A stretch of DNA of 64,000 bases from DATKHR01 sp035939575 (GCA_035939575.1 DASZFS010000049.1:1-64000); one strand, 5' to 3'; counted from the stretch's first letter, positions 1 through 10,659 are shown. Notes: a model not told the origin generated them from the letters alone. Numbers and translations: made by a program.

Positions 1-2936
1 GCCGCCATCGTCGTCATCATGATCGGCCGGAAACGGATGATGCAGCCTTCGTAGATCGCCTCGCGCGGCGACTTGCCGTGCTTCCGTTCCGCCTCGAGCG
101 CGAAATCGATCTGCATGATCGCGTTCTTCTTCACGATGCCGATGAGCATCACGAGGCCGACGAACGAATAAATATTCAGCTCGTTGCCGAACAGGTAGAG
201 CGTGATGAGCGCGCCCAGGCCGGCCGACGGCAGCCCGGAGAGAATCGTGATCGGGTGGATGTAGCTCTCGTAGAGCGCGCCGAGCACGATGTAGACCACG
301 CCAATCGCGACGAAGAGCAGCAGTCCCAGGTTGTTCATCGACTGCTGGAACACCCTGGCGGAACCCTCGAAGCTCGTCGAGATGGTCGGCGGCAGGACGC
401 GGTCCGCCACCTGCTTCACGTGCGACGTTGCCGCGCCGAGCGAGACCCCGGGCCGGAGGCCGAAGGAGATGGACACCGAGGGCAGCTGGCCGGAGTGGTT
501 GATTGACTGGGGCCCGACTGTCTCCTTGAAGTCGACCACCGATTCGAGCGGAACCAGGTCCCCGGTTGGCGCCCGGAACGCCAGCTTCTCGAGCGAGTCG
601 GCGTCGCTCTGATACTTCGGGTCGAGCTCGACGAGGACGCGGTACTGCGCCGTGTTGCCGTAGATCGTCGTGGACCACTTGGGGCCGAGCGCGTCGTACA
701 GCGCGTTCTGAATGGAGGTCGCATTCAACCCGACCACCGCCGCCTTGTCGCGGTTGATCACCAGGTTGATGCGCGGGCTCTTCATCTCCATATCGGTGGA
801 GACGTCCTGGACCTCTGACACCTCGTTGGCGAGCGCCTGTTCCAGCAGCGGCGCCCACTGGTACAGAGCATCGGTGTCCATCGCCTGCATCATGATGCTG
901 AAGTTCTGGTTCCCCATGCGGCCGCCGATCTGCAGGGACGGCGGCAGGCCGACGAATCCGCGGAAGCCGGGAAACCGCAGCAGCTGCGGCCGCAGCTGCT
1001 GCGCGATCACCTGCGCCGAGGCGTCGCGCTGTGCGCGCGGGACGAGCTGTACCATGACGCGGCTGTTGTTCGCGCCGCCGCTCCCGCCTCCACCACCCGG
1101 CCCGCCCCCGACGCTCGCCAGGAACGAATCGACGTACTTGTTGCGGATGACGATGTCGGCGACCTGCTGCGTCCAGCGGGCCATGTCGTAATACGACGTC
1201 CCCTGCGCCGCCTGCAGGTTGATGAACATCGAGTCGTTGTCCTGGTCGGGGATGAAGCCCGTCGGGATGATGTTGAACATGTGGACGGTCGCGCCCAACA
1301 CGGCGGCGAACACGACCATCATCGTCAACCGATGACGCAGGACCACGCCGAGGCTCCACTCGTAGCCCGCCAGCAGCGCGTCGAACGAGCGGTCCATCAG
1401 GCCCGCGAAGCCTGTCTTGCTGTGCACCACGCGCAGGAAGCGGCTGCACAGCATGGGCGTCAGCGTGACCGACACGACGCCCGAGATGAGAATCGCGGTC
1501 GTAATCGTGACGGCGAACTCGCGGAACAGGCGTCCCAGGATGCCGCTCATGAACAGGATCGGGATGAACACCGCGGCGAGCGATGTGGTCATCGTCAGGA
1601 TCGTGAAGCCGATCTCCTTCGAGCCGTTCAGCGAGGCCTGCAACGGCGATTCCCCGGCCTCGAGGTGGCGCACGATGTTCTCGAGCATCACGATCGCGTC
1701 GTCGACGACGAAGCCGATCGAGAGGATGAGCGCCATCATCGAGAGGTTGTTCAAGCTGAAATGCAGCATCTGCATCACGGCGAACGTGCCGAGAATGGAG
1801 AAGGGCAGCGCCAGCGCCGGGATCAGCGTTGCCGACCCGTTGTGCAGGAACAGGAAGATCACTCCGACCACGAGCACGAGCGTCACCAGCATCGTGACCT
1901 GGACGTCCTTGAAGGCCTCGCGGATGGTGCGCGAGCGATCCTGGCGCGGGGTCAGCTGCACCGACGGTGGCAGCTGCGCCTCGAAAGTCGGCAGGAGCGC
2001 CCGCACGGCATCGGTGACCTCGATGGTGTTGCTGCCCGGCTGCCGCATCACTTGAAGGGTGATGGCGGTGCGCTTCAGGGGCGGCGCCGTGGGACCGCCG
2101 GGCTTGGTGTAGAACCACGACCCGTTGAACACGTTCTCGACGCTGTCGATGACGTTCGCCACCTGGTCGAGGCGCACGGCGGCGCCACGCTGGTAGGCGA
2201 CCACGACCGGACGAAACGCTTCCGCGTTCATCAGCTGGCCCTCGGCCTTGATGTTGAAGGTCGAGTGCGGGCCGAACAGCTGGCCGGTGGGCAGGTTGAC
2301 GTTCCAGTTCTGCAGTGCCTGGTCGATGTCGTTGATGCCGATCTTCTGCGCGTGGAGCTTGTCGGGATCCAGCTGCACCCGGACCGCGTACTTGGCCGCG
2401 CCCTGCACCTGGACCTGCGAGACGCCGCTCACCATCGAGATGCGCGGCGCGATCAACGTCTCCGCGTAGTCGTCGAGCACTGAGAGCGGCAGCGTGTTCG
2501 ACGTGAGGTTGATCATCAGGATGGGCTGGTCGTTCGGGTTGTTCTTGCGGAACGACGGCGGCGACGGCAGGCCGGCCGGCAGGAGCGGCATGACCGCGGC
2601 GATGGCCGTCTGCACGTCGACCGTCGCGCTGTCGATGTCGCGGCCGAGATCGAACTGGAGGGTGATACCCGTGCTGCCCGCGCTGCTGCGCGAGGTCATC
2701 GAGTCGAGGCCCGCGATCGTCGTGAACTGCCGCTCGAGCGGGCTCGCCACGGCCGACGCCATCGTCCCTGGATCGCCGCCGGGGAGGCCGGCGTTCACGT
2801 TGAGCGTGGGGTAGTCGACCTGCGGCAGATCGCTGACCGGCAGCACGCGGTACGCAACGACGCCAAACAGCGCGATCGCCGCCATCAGGAGGCTGGTGGC
2901 GATCGGGCGGCGGATGAAGACCTCGGAGAGATTCAT
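1..2936 (-). CDS. RND efflux transporter permease (AcrB/MdtC-like), 3' end cut by window edge
   Basis: About 978 codons are visible; the gene begins at an ATG at 2936 and runs off the left edge. It reads as an inner-membrane RND pump, the proton-driven part of a tripartite drug or metabolite exporter. The start MNLSEVFIRRPIATSLL is the family's typical N-terminus. Further in are the first periplasmic porter domain, and a membrane segment GFVVDDAIVMLENI carrying the paired aspartates of the proton relay. The second half (FIPDQDND, then the second porter domain) is present up to the repeated helices. The membrane-fusion protein lies 47 bp upstream on the same strand, so both are probably one transcript. 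No outer-membrane factor is visible; it may lie beyond the edge. The substrate cannot be told from sequence alone. Confidence 0.95.
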   Translation of the reverse strand, partial: MNLSEVFIRRPIATSLLMAAIALFGVVAYRVLPVSDLPQVDYPTLNVNAGLPGGDPGTMASAVASPLERQFTTIAGLDSMTSRSSAGSTGITLQFDLGRDIDSATVDVQTAIAAVMPLLPAGLPSPPSFRKNNPNDQPILMINLTSNTLPLSVLDDYAETLIAPRISMVSGVSQVQVQGAAKYAVRVQLDPDKLHAQKIGINDIDQALQNWNVNLPTGQLFGPHSTFNIKAEGQLMNAEAFRPVVVAYQRGAAVRLDQVANVIDSVENVFNGSWFYTKPGGPTAPPLKRTAITLQVMRQPGSNTIEVTDAVRALLPTFEAQLPPSVQLTPRQDRSRTIREAFKDVQVTMLVTLVLVVGVIFLFLHNGSATLIPALALPFSILGTFAVMQMLHFSLNNLSMMALILSIGFVVDDAIVMLENIVRHLEAGESPLQASLNGSKEIGFTILTMTTSLAAVFIPILFMSGILGRLFREFAVTITTAILISGVVSVTLTPMLCSRFLRVVHSKTGFAGLMDRSFDALLAGYEWSLGVVLRHRLTMMVVFAAVLGATVHMFNIIPTGFIPDQDNDSMFINLQAAQGTSYYDMARWTQQVADIVIRNKYVDSFLASVGGGPGGGGGSGGANNSRVMVQLVPRAQRDASAQVIAQQLRPQLLRFPGFRGFVGLPPSLQIGGRMGNQNFSIMMQAMDTDALYQWAPLLEQALANEVSEVQDVSTDMEMKSPRINLVINRDKAAVVGLNATSIQNALYDALGPKWSTTIYGNTAQYRVLVELDPKYQSDADSLEKLAFRAPTGDLVPLESVVDFKETVGPQSINHSGQLPSVSISFGLRPGVSLGAATSHVKQVADRVLPPTISTSFEGSARVFQQSMNNLGLLLFVAIGVVYIVLGALYESYIHPITILSGLPSAGLGALITLYLFGNELNIYSFVGLVMLIGIVKKNAIMQIDFALEAERKHGKSPREAIYEGCIIRFRPIMMTTMA

Positions 2937-2983
2937 AACTGTCCGGTTCGACTGAGAACCGCGGTCGTTGTGTCAGGCGACCG

Positions 2984-4285
2984 TTACGGCGTTCCGCGCC
3001 CCTGGCCCTGGCCTCCACGACCTTGTCCCTGTCCCTGCCCACGTCCGCCGCGGCCGCGCCCGCCGCCGCTGTCCGTCGAGACACGTGCGCCCGATTCCAG
3101 CCGGAGCTGGCCTTCCGTGACGACCGTCTCGCCGGGCTGCAAGCCTTTCTCGACGACCATATCCTGGTCGACGCGCTGTGACGTCACGACCGGCCGCTGC
3201 TCGACCGTGGAATCCGCCTTGACAACGAAGACGTACTGGCCGTCCTGTCCGGTCTGCACGGCTTGTGAAGGCACGACGATCGCGTGCGGGATGACGGTCA
3301 GGCGCAGCGTGACGCGCGCGAACTGTCCAGGCCACAAGCGCCGATCGGTATTGGGAAACGCGGCCTTGAGCTTGATCGTGTCGGTCGTCATGTCCACGGC
3401 GTTGTCGATGAACGCCAGAGTCCCGGTGGCGGGCTTCGCATCGGCGTCCTGCGGTACAACCGTAACCGGCAGCTTGGCGTCGCCCATGTGCTGCTTGATC
3501 GTCGGCAGGTTGACGGCGGGAACGGCGAAGGTCACGTAGATGGGCTCGACGCGCGCGACGGTGATGAGCTCGAGCTGATTCGCCGTGATCAGGCTGCCGA
3601 CCTTGACGGAGAGGTTGCCGGTGCGTCCGTCAATCGGCGAGGTGATGACGGTGTAGCTCAGGTTCACGCGCGCGGTGTCGACCGCGGCTTCCTGCGCGAC
3701 GAGCTCCGCTTTCGCGCTTTCGACGTTCGCGCGATCGGCTTTGACGACGGCGGCGGTCGCGTCGGCCTGCGACCGTGCCTGTTCGCCGGCATCCTTCGAG
3801 ATGATGCCGCGCTGGACGAGCTGCGACTGCCGCTCCGACGTCAGCTGCTGGTATTCCGCGTTTGCGGCGTCGCGATTGAGCTGTGCCTCGGCCTGGGCCA
3901 GGAGCGCCTTGTCTTTCGTCAGGTTCGCCTGGGCCTGCGCGAGCGCCGCCTCGAACGGGCGCCGATCGAGCGAAAAGAGCAGTTGGCCAACTTTCACGAA
4001 GTCGCCTTCATGAAAGGAGATTTCCTGGAGCAGACCGGTCACCTGCGAGCGAATGGAGATCGTCGCGTAGGCTTCGACGTTGCCGATGGCGGCGATGTCC
4101 ACCGGGACATCCCGCTCACCCGCTTTCGCCGTGACGACCGGGGCATCGCCTCCGCCCCGCCCGCCACGCCCGCGTCCGCCGCCCGCTGCCCCACTGCCGG
4201 CCGCCGAGGTGTTGTTGTTGCACGCCGTCGCGCAGGCCGCTAGGACCGCACAGGCTAAATGGACAATGAAGACGCCTCTTCGCAC
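2984..4285 (-). CDS. RND periplasmic adaptor (HlyD/AcrA-type membrane fusion protein), probable lipoprotein
   Basis: 433 residues. It couples the RND pump encoded just downstream to an outer-membrane channel. The N-terminus has a hydrophobic stretch and a lipobox-like LAAC ending at Cys18. Next come the barrel-sandwich region (VTGLLQEISFHEGDFVKVGQ), a coiled-coil hairpin at about residues 110-200, the second lipoyl half (SPIDGRTGNLSVKVG), and a beta-barrel plus membrane-proximal domain. Two Gly-Arg-rich stretches are unusual: one right after the lipobox and a long RG/QG-rich tail over the last ~30 residues. Family membership is clear; substrate is unknown. Confidence 0.94.
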   Translation of the reverse strand: MRRGVFIVHLACAVLAACATACNNNTSAAGSGAAGGGRGRGGRGGGDAPVVTAKAGERDVPVDIAAIGNVEAYATISIRSQVTGLLQEISFHEGDFVKVGQLLFSLDRRPFEAALAQAQANLTKDKALLAQAEAQLNRDAANAEYQQLTSERQSQLVQRGIISKDAGEQARSQADATAAVVKADRANVESAKAELVAQEAAVDTARVNLSYTVITSPIDGRTGNLSVKVGSLITANQLELITVARVEPIYVTFAVPAVNLPTIKQHMGDAKLPVTVVPQDADAKPATGTLAFIDNAVDMTTDTIKLKAAFPNTDRRLWPGQFARVTLRLTVIPHAIVVPSQAVQTGQDGQYVFVVKADSTVEQRPVVTSQRVDQDMVVEKGLQPGETVVTEGQLRLESGARVSTDSGGGRGRGGRGQGQGQGRGGQGQGRGTP

Positions 4286-4377
4286 GTAAGCTCCAGTTTC
4301 AGCAGTCGCACTGCGTAGTGGTACAAAACGGGATACGCAACAGTCTTACGGAGCATTTACCCCAAGGACGTCATTTG

Positions 4378-5250
4378 ATGTCTCTTTACGAAATCCTAAC
4401 AGACCGCTGGCAGCCTGATTCGAATCTTTCGGCCGCCCCGACGGTGCTCGAGGCTCTGGAGACCGGATCCGTCCTGTTCCTGCCAGCGCTCAGGTTTTCG
4501 ACGAGGCCGGACGAGGCTCCTATCTTCCGCACGACCATCCTTGGGAGCGCCAAGAATACCAGCTTTGATCCTCGTACAGGGCGGCTTGGTGGGACGACGC
4601 TTCGCGGTCCCGAAGCGGAGATTCTCCTGGGCCTCATGGAGCGCTTCAGCTCCGCTGCGCGAAGCTTGGTCGAAGGTCTGATGCCGCAGTACCAGGGCAA
4701 TGTGACGCCGGGACGCGCCAGCTTCCGTCCGGCCGAAATCGCCGGGCGACCGTCGTCATGGCGGAAGGATGACACCCGGCTTCACGTGGACAGCTTTCCC
4801 GCGACGCCGTCGGGTGGGCGGCGCATCTTGCGCGTGTTCACGAATGTCAACCCCGAGGGCCGGCCGCGATCCTGGCGGATTGGTGGCGAATTCGAGGATG
4901 TTGCGCGGCGCTTCGCGCCCAAGCTCCGCCTCCCGTGGCCGGGCGCCGGGCACCTGCTCGCTCTGCTGCGCGTGACCAAAACCCCGCGATCAGCGTATGA
5001 CGCACTCATGCTTCAGCTGCACGACGCCATGAAAGCTGACGCTGACTTTCAGCGAACCACGCCGCAGACACTCATGGACTTTCCCGCGGGATCGACGTGG
5101 CTGGCGTTCACCGATCAGGTCGGGCACGCGGCGACGGCAGGGCAGTATCAGCTCGAGCAGACGTTTCTGCTGCCGGTCGCGGCGATGTCTCAGCCTGACC
5201 GCTCGCCGCTTCGCGTCCTCGAAAGGCTCAAAGGGATGAGGCTCACGTAA
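4378..5250 (+). CDS. Kdo hydroxylase family protein (Fe(II)/2-oxoglutarate-type oxygenase)
   Basis: 290 residues from the ATG at 4378, chosen because AAGGACG lies a suitable distance upstream; an in-frame start at 4318 would add 20 unsupported residues. The protein resembles the Kdo hydroxylase (KdoO-like) family, which hydroxylates 3-deoxy-D-manno-oct-2-ulosonic acid in lipopolysaccharide. A metal-binding HxD motif (HVDSFPATP) and a C-terminal H-x(n) segment (QVGHAATAGQYQLEQTF) fit a jelly-roll oxygenase. It stands alone, converging on the gene at 5274. Assignment rests on overall family recognition; the exact position hydroxylated is not predictable. Confidence 0.72.
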   Translation: MSLYEILTDRWQPDSNLSAAPTVLEALETGSVLFLPALRFSTRPDEAPIFRTTILGSAKNTSFDPRTGRLGGTTLRGPEAEILLGLMERFSSAARSLVEGLMPQYQGNVTPGRASFRPAEIAGRPSSWRKDDTRLHVDSFPATPSGGRRILRVFTNVNPEGRPRSWRIGGEFEDVARRFAPKLRLPWPGAGHLLALLRVTKTPRSAYDALMLQLHDAMKADADFQRTTPQTLMDFPAGSTWLAFTDQVGHAATAGQYQLEQTFLLPVAAMSQPDRSPLRVLERLKGMRLT

Positions 5251-5273
5251 CCAACCAGATTCCGCCTTCCCTT

Positions 5274-5879
5274 TTACTTCAACACGGTTGCCTTGACCTC
5301 TATCGTGACCTGCCGGTCGCCGACCGGGTCGGCTGACTGCGCCGCCACGAGCGGCTTGCCGTTCTCGAGCACGAGCGTGAGGTTCTCGCGGATAGAGGTT
5401 CGGCGAAGCGAGATGCCCTGTGGGCCCTGGCCGGGCTGATCGGAGGTCGAGACGGGCAGATCGTACTGGAGGCTCACCGTCGCGCGAATCTTACCGTCGG
5501 CGAGCAGTGTCGGCTCGACGTCGACGTTCAGCGGCACATCGCCCATCTGACCCGTGTACGAGGCGGTCGATCGAATCATGCCTCCCCTGGTGTCAGCTGC
5601 CACGACGCTGACGGTTTTCTTCAACGATGGCGCACCGCCTCCACGCTGATCCGCGATGGTGACGTCGATTCTTACGTTGACCGGCTGCCCTTCGCGGCGC
5701 GCCGCGGCGGGCGCCGCCGGTGCTCCGGGAGCGGCTGGCGCGGCCGGTTGACCGGGCTGCGGGGCTGCCGATTGCGCGCGCGGCGCGTGTGGCGGCTGCT
5801 GGGCGACGAGGGTTGGAGCGATCGCGGCTGACGCGAACGCGGCCAGCCAGGTCGTGAGTGCAAATGGGCGAGCGGTCAT
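5274..5879 (-). CDS. Secreted protein of unknown function, last gene of an ECF sigma operon
   Basis: 201 residues from the ATG at 5879, which overlaps the stop of the upstream gene (ATGA), so translation is likely coupled. It has a signal peptide ending near ATLVAQ, a Pro/Ala-rich linker at about residues 30-65, and one ~130-residue domain rich in beta-strand pattern ending in TIEVKATVLK. No catalytic motif stands out and I do not recognise the family. Its position after a sigma factor and a membrane protein suggests an envelope protein made with, or sensed by, that regulatory pair. Confidence 0.7.
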   Translation of the reverse strand: MTARPFALTTWLAAFASAAIAPTLVAQQPPHAPRAQSAAPQPGQPAAPAAPGAPAAPAAARREGQPVNVRIDVTIADQRGGGAPSLKKTVSVVAADTRGGMIRSTASYTGQMGDVPLNVDVEPTLLADGKIRATVSLQYDLPVSTSDQPGQGPQGISLRRTSIRENLTLVLENGKPLVAAQSADPVGDRQVTIEVKATVLK

Positions 5880-6430
5880 GGTCGGGCTCCTTCGTCGATC
5901 GGCGCAATCGCGATCGGCGCAATGACATCGAGATCGGGAACGGCGATGGACTCCACGGCGAGTACGGGCGGCGTGATGTCGTCGAAAGCAATCGATGCGC
6001 CCGGCGGCATCGCAAACGTGTCCAGGTCTGAGGGAAACGCGTTCCACGGCGTCGAGCCGACCGCCGGCGCCGGCGCGCGCGCAGCGCGGACCACCGCCGG
6101 CGCGGGAGAGCCCTGGGAACTACGTCCAACACCCACGCTTGCCGCAGGTGGTAGTACTGCCTGGCCCGTCGCCGCCGGCAGAGAGCCGGCGCGCCCTGGC
6201 GGCGCGGGTCCGAACACCTCGGCGATCAGGAAAAGAACCGCCGCGCCAGCGAGAGACACCAGCGCCACGGTCTGCGCCCCCATCCGGGGCGATTGCCCCG
6301 CGCCGCGGCGTCCCGCGCGCCGCGACAGCACGCGCGCGGTGAACTGCGGCGACGGCGCGCCCCGTGTCAGCGCCCGCGCCTCGTCGTCGATGGCGCGATC
6401 GAGCGCGTTATCGTCGAACGGCGACGTCAC
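5876..6430 (-). CDS. Single-pass membrane protein, putative anti-sigma factor
   Basis: 184 residues. About 50 cytoplasmic residues (MTSPFDDNALDRAIDDEARAL onward) precede one membrane helix at about 52-72, followed by a Pro/Ala-rich periplasmic part. Gene order and topology match anti-sigma factors: it starts inside the 3' end of the sigma gene (23-bp overlap) and overlaps the next gene by four bases. The HxxxCxxC zinc motif of ZAS-type anti-sigma factors is absent. The role is therefore inferred from position and topology, not homology. Confidence 0.65.
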   Translation of the reverse strand: MTSPFDDNALDRAIDDEARALTRGAPSPQFTARVLSRRAGRRGAGQSPRMGAQTVALVSLAGAAVLFLIAEVFGPAPPGRAGSLPAATGQAVLPPAASVGVGRSSQGSPAPAVVRAARAPAPAVGSTPWNAFPSDLDTFAMPPGASIAFDDITPPVLAVESIAVPDLDVIAPIAIAPIDEGARP

Positions 6431-7046
6431 CGAATCCTTCCTCCCTCAGGCTCGACCGGACGAGGCGCCGGGCTTCCGATACACGCCACTTGATCGTGCC
6501 GAGCGGCGCGCCGAGCATCGCGCTGATCTCGTCATAACTGTAGTCACCCGACTGCGCGAGCAGCAGCGTATCGCGCAGTTTCGGCGGCAGTCCGCGGATG
6601 ATGCGCCGAATCGCGCGTGACAAGCCCTGGTACGCCGCCTGTTGCTCAGGGGTCGCCGCGCCGGCCGCAATCGACGCGAGAGCATCGCCCTGGCCGTCGT
6701 AGCCCTGGTCGCTGTAGTCGCCGCGTCGCGGTTCGACCATGTGCCGCCACATGCGTTTCAGACCTCGTCGGGTGTTGATCGCCTCGTGCCAGGCAATCGT
6801 AAGCAGCCACGTCTTGAAGCTCGCGTCACCCCGGAAGCTGTCAAGACGGCGAAACGCGCTCAGAAATGCTTCCTGCGCCGCGTCTTCCGCCTCCGTGTGC
6901 GACCCGAGCGCCGCCAGCGCCGCGCGGTAAACAGCGACCCGATGCCGATCGACCAGCTCGCCGAACGCGGCAGGATCTCCCTCCCGGGCCCGGGCCACCA
7001 GCTCGGCGTCGGTCACACAAACAATAGACACTCCCGCACCCGGCAC
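6408..7046 (-). CDS. ECF-type RNA polymerase sigma factor
   Basis: 212 residues. Region 2 is clear (DAAQEAFLSAFRRLDSFRG, then FKTWLLTIAWHEAINTRR for -10 recognition), and region 4 has a helix-turn-helix (SYDEISAMLGAPLGTIKWRV). Between them is a ~45-residue Gly/Ala-rich linker. The start at 7046 is the longest; a GTG at 7016 (VTDAELVARAREGD) looks equally good because family members usually begin just before that helix. It heads a three-gene unit with a membrane protein and a secreted protein, so it probably answers an envelope signal. Confidence 0.92.
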   Translation of the reverse strand: MPGAGVSIVCVTDAELVARAREGDPAAFGELVDRHRVAVYRAALAALGSHTEAEDAAQEAFLSAFRRLDSFRGDASFKTWLLTIAWHEAINTRRGLKRMWRHMVEPRRGDYSDQGYDGQGDALASIAAGAATPEQQAAYQGLSRAIRRIIRGLPPKLRDTLLLAQSGDYSYDEISAMLGAPLGTIKWRVSEARRLVRSSLREEGFGDVAVRR

Positions 7047-7067
7047 GGTTGGGGCGGGGCGGTCTAA

Positions 7068-7125
7068 CTGGTTGCTGGTTGCTGGTTGCTGGTTGCTGGT
7101 TGCTGGTTGCTGGTTGCTGGTTGCT
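7068..7125. repeat. Heptamer tandem repeat (CTGGTTG), about 8 copies
   Basis: A perfect 7-bp unit is repeated about 8.3 times between the ECF sigma gene and the usp gene. The array reaches into the TAG stop codon of the usp gene. Because 7 is not a multiple of 3, it could not lie within a reading frame without shifting it. Copy number is likely variable. Confidence 0.95.
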
Positions 7126-7546
7126 ACTGGACCTTTAGAAGCAGCACGGGCACGTTGACGAGATGGCGCACGCGATCGACGGTGGTGCCGTGGACCAGAT
7201 CCGCCAGGTAGCGGTGGCCGTGCGTGGACATGGCGACGAGGTCCACGTCGCCGCTGTTGGCGATCTTCACCAGCTCCGCCGCAGGGTCCCCCAACGCGAG
7301 CCGTGTCTCCACTGTGCGTCCCGCCGCGACGAGCTCGCCGCGCAGTTGTTCGAGGTAAGCGCGATCGCTCTTCATCTCCTCCGATTCACGGAGCTTGAGC
7401 TGATCGAAATTCCGCGCTGCCCAACCGTCGGCGACGTGGACCAGCAGCAGCGCGGCGCCAGTCATCTCCGCAAGCTTGGCCACGTGATCGATGATGGTGC
7501 GGTCGGCGGACGAGTGCTCGACCGCGACGAGGATGCGCCCGTACAT
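7124..7546 (-). CDS. Universal stress protein (UspA family), single domain
   Basis: 140 residues from the ATG at 7546 (MYGRILVAVEHSSAD), the usual Usp N-terminus; earlier in-frame codons would overlap mntH. The ATP-binding-type loop appears as STHGHRYLADLVHGTTVDRV, with Ser in place of the first Gly of the usual GxHG motif. The C-terminal strand is VPVLLLKVQ. It starts 8 bases after mntH on the same strand, so the two are likely co-transcribed, linking stress response and metal uptake. Confidence 0.9.
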   Translation of the reverse strand: MYGRILVAVEHSSADRTIIDHVAKLAEMTGAALLLVHVADGWAARNFDQLKLRESEEMKSDRAYLEQLRGELVAAGRTVETRLALGDPAAELVKIANSGDVDLVAMSTHGHRYLADLVHGTTVDRVRHLVNVPVLLLKVQ

Positions 7547-7554
7547 CGTGCTTC

Positions 7555-8937
7555 TCAGATGGCGCCGGCGAACGTCTCGTACAGGAGGTACACGTTGAGC
7601 ACCCCGATGATAACCGCGACCGACCACGCCAGCGCTTTTACCCAGCCAGGATTCACGAAGGCGCCCATCTTCCTGACGTCGCTCGTGAAGGCCACAAGGG
7701 GGACCACCGCGAAGGGCAGCTGGAGGCTCAGAATCACCTGGCTGAGGATCAGGAGCGGGCCGGTCCCGCGCTCACCGTACAGCAGGACGACGATCACGGC
7801 GGGGATGATGGCGATGAGGCGCGTGATGAGGCGTCTCATCCAGGGGCGGAGGCGCAGGTTGAGGAACCCTTCCATCACGATCTGGCCGGCCAGCGTGCCG
7901 GTCAGCGTCGCATTCTGTCCGCTGCAGAGCAGCGCGACGGCGAACAAGACGCTGGCCATCGTCGTGCCGAGCAGGGGAGAGAGGAGCTGGTACGCATCGG
8001 AGATGTCGGCAACGTCCTGGTGGCCAGTTCCGTGGAAGACCGCCGCCGCCATGATCAGGATCGCGGCGTTGATGAAGAGCGCGGACATCAAGGCGACCGA
8101 GGAGTCGATCGTCGCGTAATGGATGGCCTCGCGCTTGCCCTCGGCGGTATCCACGTACTTTCGCGTCTGGACGATTGACGAATGCAGGTACAGGTTGTGC
8201 GGCATCACCGTGGCGCCGAGGATGCCGATCGCGATGTACAGCATGTTGCCGTTGCGGAGGATCTCGGCGCGCGGCACGAATCCGGCCATGACCGCGCCGA
8301 GATCGGGACGCGAGAGCAGCATCTCGACGGTGAACGATCCTGCGACGAGGACGATGAGCGCAACGACCAGCGCCTCGACGTAGCGGAAGCCGCGGTGCTG
8401 GAGGAACAGGACGATCAGCACGTCGAGCGCCGTCAGCGTCACGCCCCAGATGAGCGGCAAGCCCAACAGCAGATTGAGCGCGATGGCGGCGCCGATAACC
8501 TCGGCGAGGTCGCAGGCCGCGATCGCGATCTCACACACGATCCACAAGACGATGGTCAACGGGCGGGAGTAGCTGTCGCGGCACGCTTGCGCGAGGTCGC
8601 GGCCGCTGGCGATCCCGAGCCGCGCGGCCAATGCCTGGAGCAGGATGGCCATCAGGTTGGAGATCATGATCACGCTGAGGAGCGTGTAGCCGTAGCGCGC
8701 ACCGCCGGCGAGGTCGGTGGCCCAGTTGCCTGGGTCCATGTAGCCAACCGCGACGAGATAGCCCGGCCCGGCGAAGGCGAAGAACTTGCTCCAGAACCCG
8801 GCACCGTGCGGGATGGCAATCGACCGGTGCACCTCGGGCAGGCTGACGCTCGTGGCGGGCAGTCGCCAGCCTTGCGGGCGCGGAAGAGGCGAGGACGATG
8901 TTTCTGGAGGCACCTTGATCGAGTTTTGAATACTCAA
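7555..8937 (-). CDS. mntH: Nramp-family divalent metal transporter (MntH)
   Basis: Up to 460 residues. This is a proton-coupled Mn2+/Fe2+ importer of the inner membrane. Both metal-site signatures are present: DPGN in the first helix (VGYMDPGNWATDL) and MPHN in the sixth (ATVMPHNLYLHSS). About 11 hydrophobic segments follow a ~45-residue polar N-terminus. The longest start is a TTG at 8937, but it sits inside the proposed -10/operator; the GTG at 8913 (VPPETSSS) lies downstream of the predicted transcription start and may be the true one. Confidence 0.95.
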   Translation of the reverse strand: MSIQNSIKVPPETSSSPLPRPQGWRLPATSVSLPEVHRSIAIPHGAGFWSKFFAFAGPGYLVAVGYMDPGNWATDLAGGARYGYTLLSVIMISNLMAILLQALAARLGIASGRDLAQACRDSYSRPLTIVLWIVCEIAIAACDLAEVIGAAIALNLLLGLPLIWGVTLTALDVLIVLFLQHRGFRYVEALVVALIVLVAGSFTVEMLLSRPDLGAVMAGFVPRAEILRNGNMLYIAIGILGATVMPHNLYLHSSIVQTRKYVDTAEGKREAIHYATIDSSVALMSALFINAAILIMAAAVFHGTGHQDVADISDAYQLLSPLLGTTMASVLFAVALLCSGQNATLTGTLAGQIVMEGFLNLRLRPWMRRLITRLIAIIPAVIVVLLYGERGTGPLLILSQVILSLQLPFAVVPLVAFTSDVRKMGAFVNPGWVKALAWSVAVIIGVLNVYLLYETFAGAI

Positions 8938-8944
8938 AATTATA
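8924..8944 (-). promoter_or_regulatory. Putative mntH promoter -10 with overlapping palindrome (metal-regulator site)
   Basis: Reading the minus strand, a perfect TATAAT occupies 8944-8939. Directly overlapping it is an inverted repeat TTTTGA-N4-TCAAAA at 8924-8939. This short AT-rich patch stands out from its GC-rich surroundings. A palindrome across the -10 and start site, upstream of an Mn/Fe transporter, fits repression by an MntR/DtxR- or Fur-like protein; the regulator itself is inferred. No good -35 box is visible. Confidence 0.5.
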
Positions 8945-9000
8945 GCATAAACATAAGTCGACCTGTCCCCCTTCGCTCGCTGTGTGTCTTTGCTCGCGAG

Positions 9001-10659
<1,659 letters not shown>

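Noticed and set aside
1281..2483. Long plus-strand frame of about 400 codons
   Set aside because: It is antisense to the RND permease, has extreme Arg/His/Asp composition and no domain; a typical high-GC shadow.
7068..7125. Possible CRISPR array
   Set aside because: Units are 7 bp head to tail without spacers; a microsatellite.
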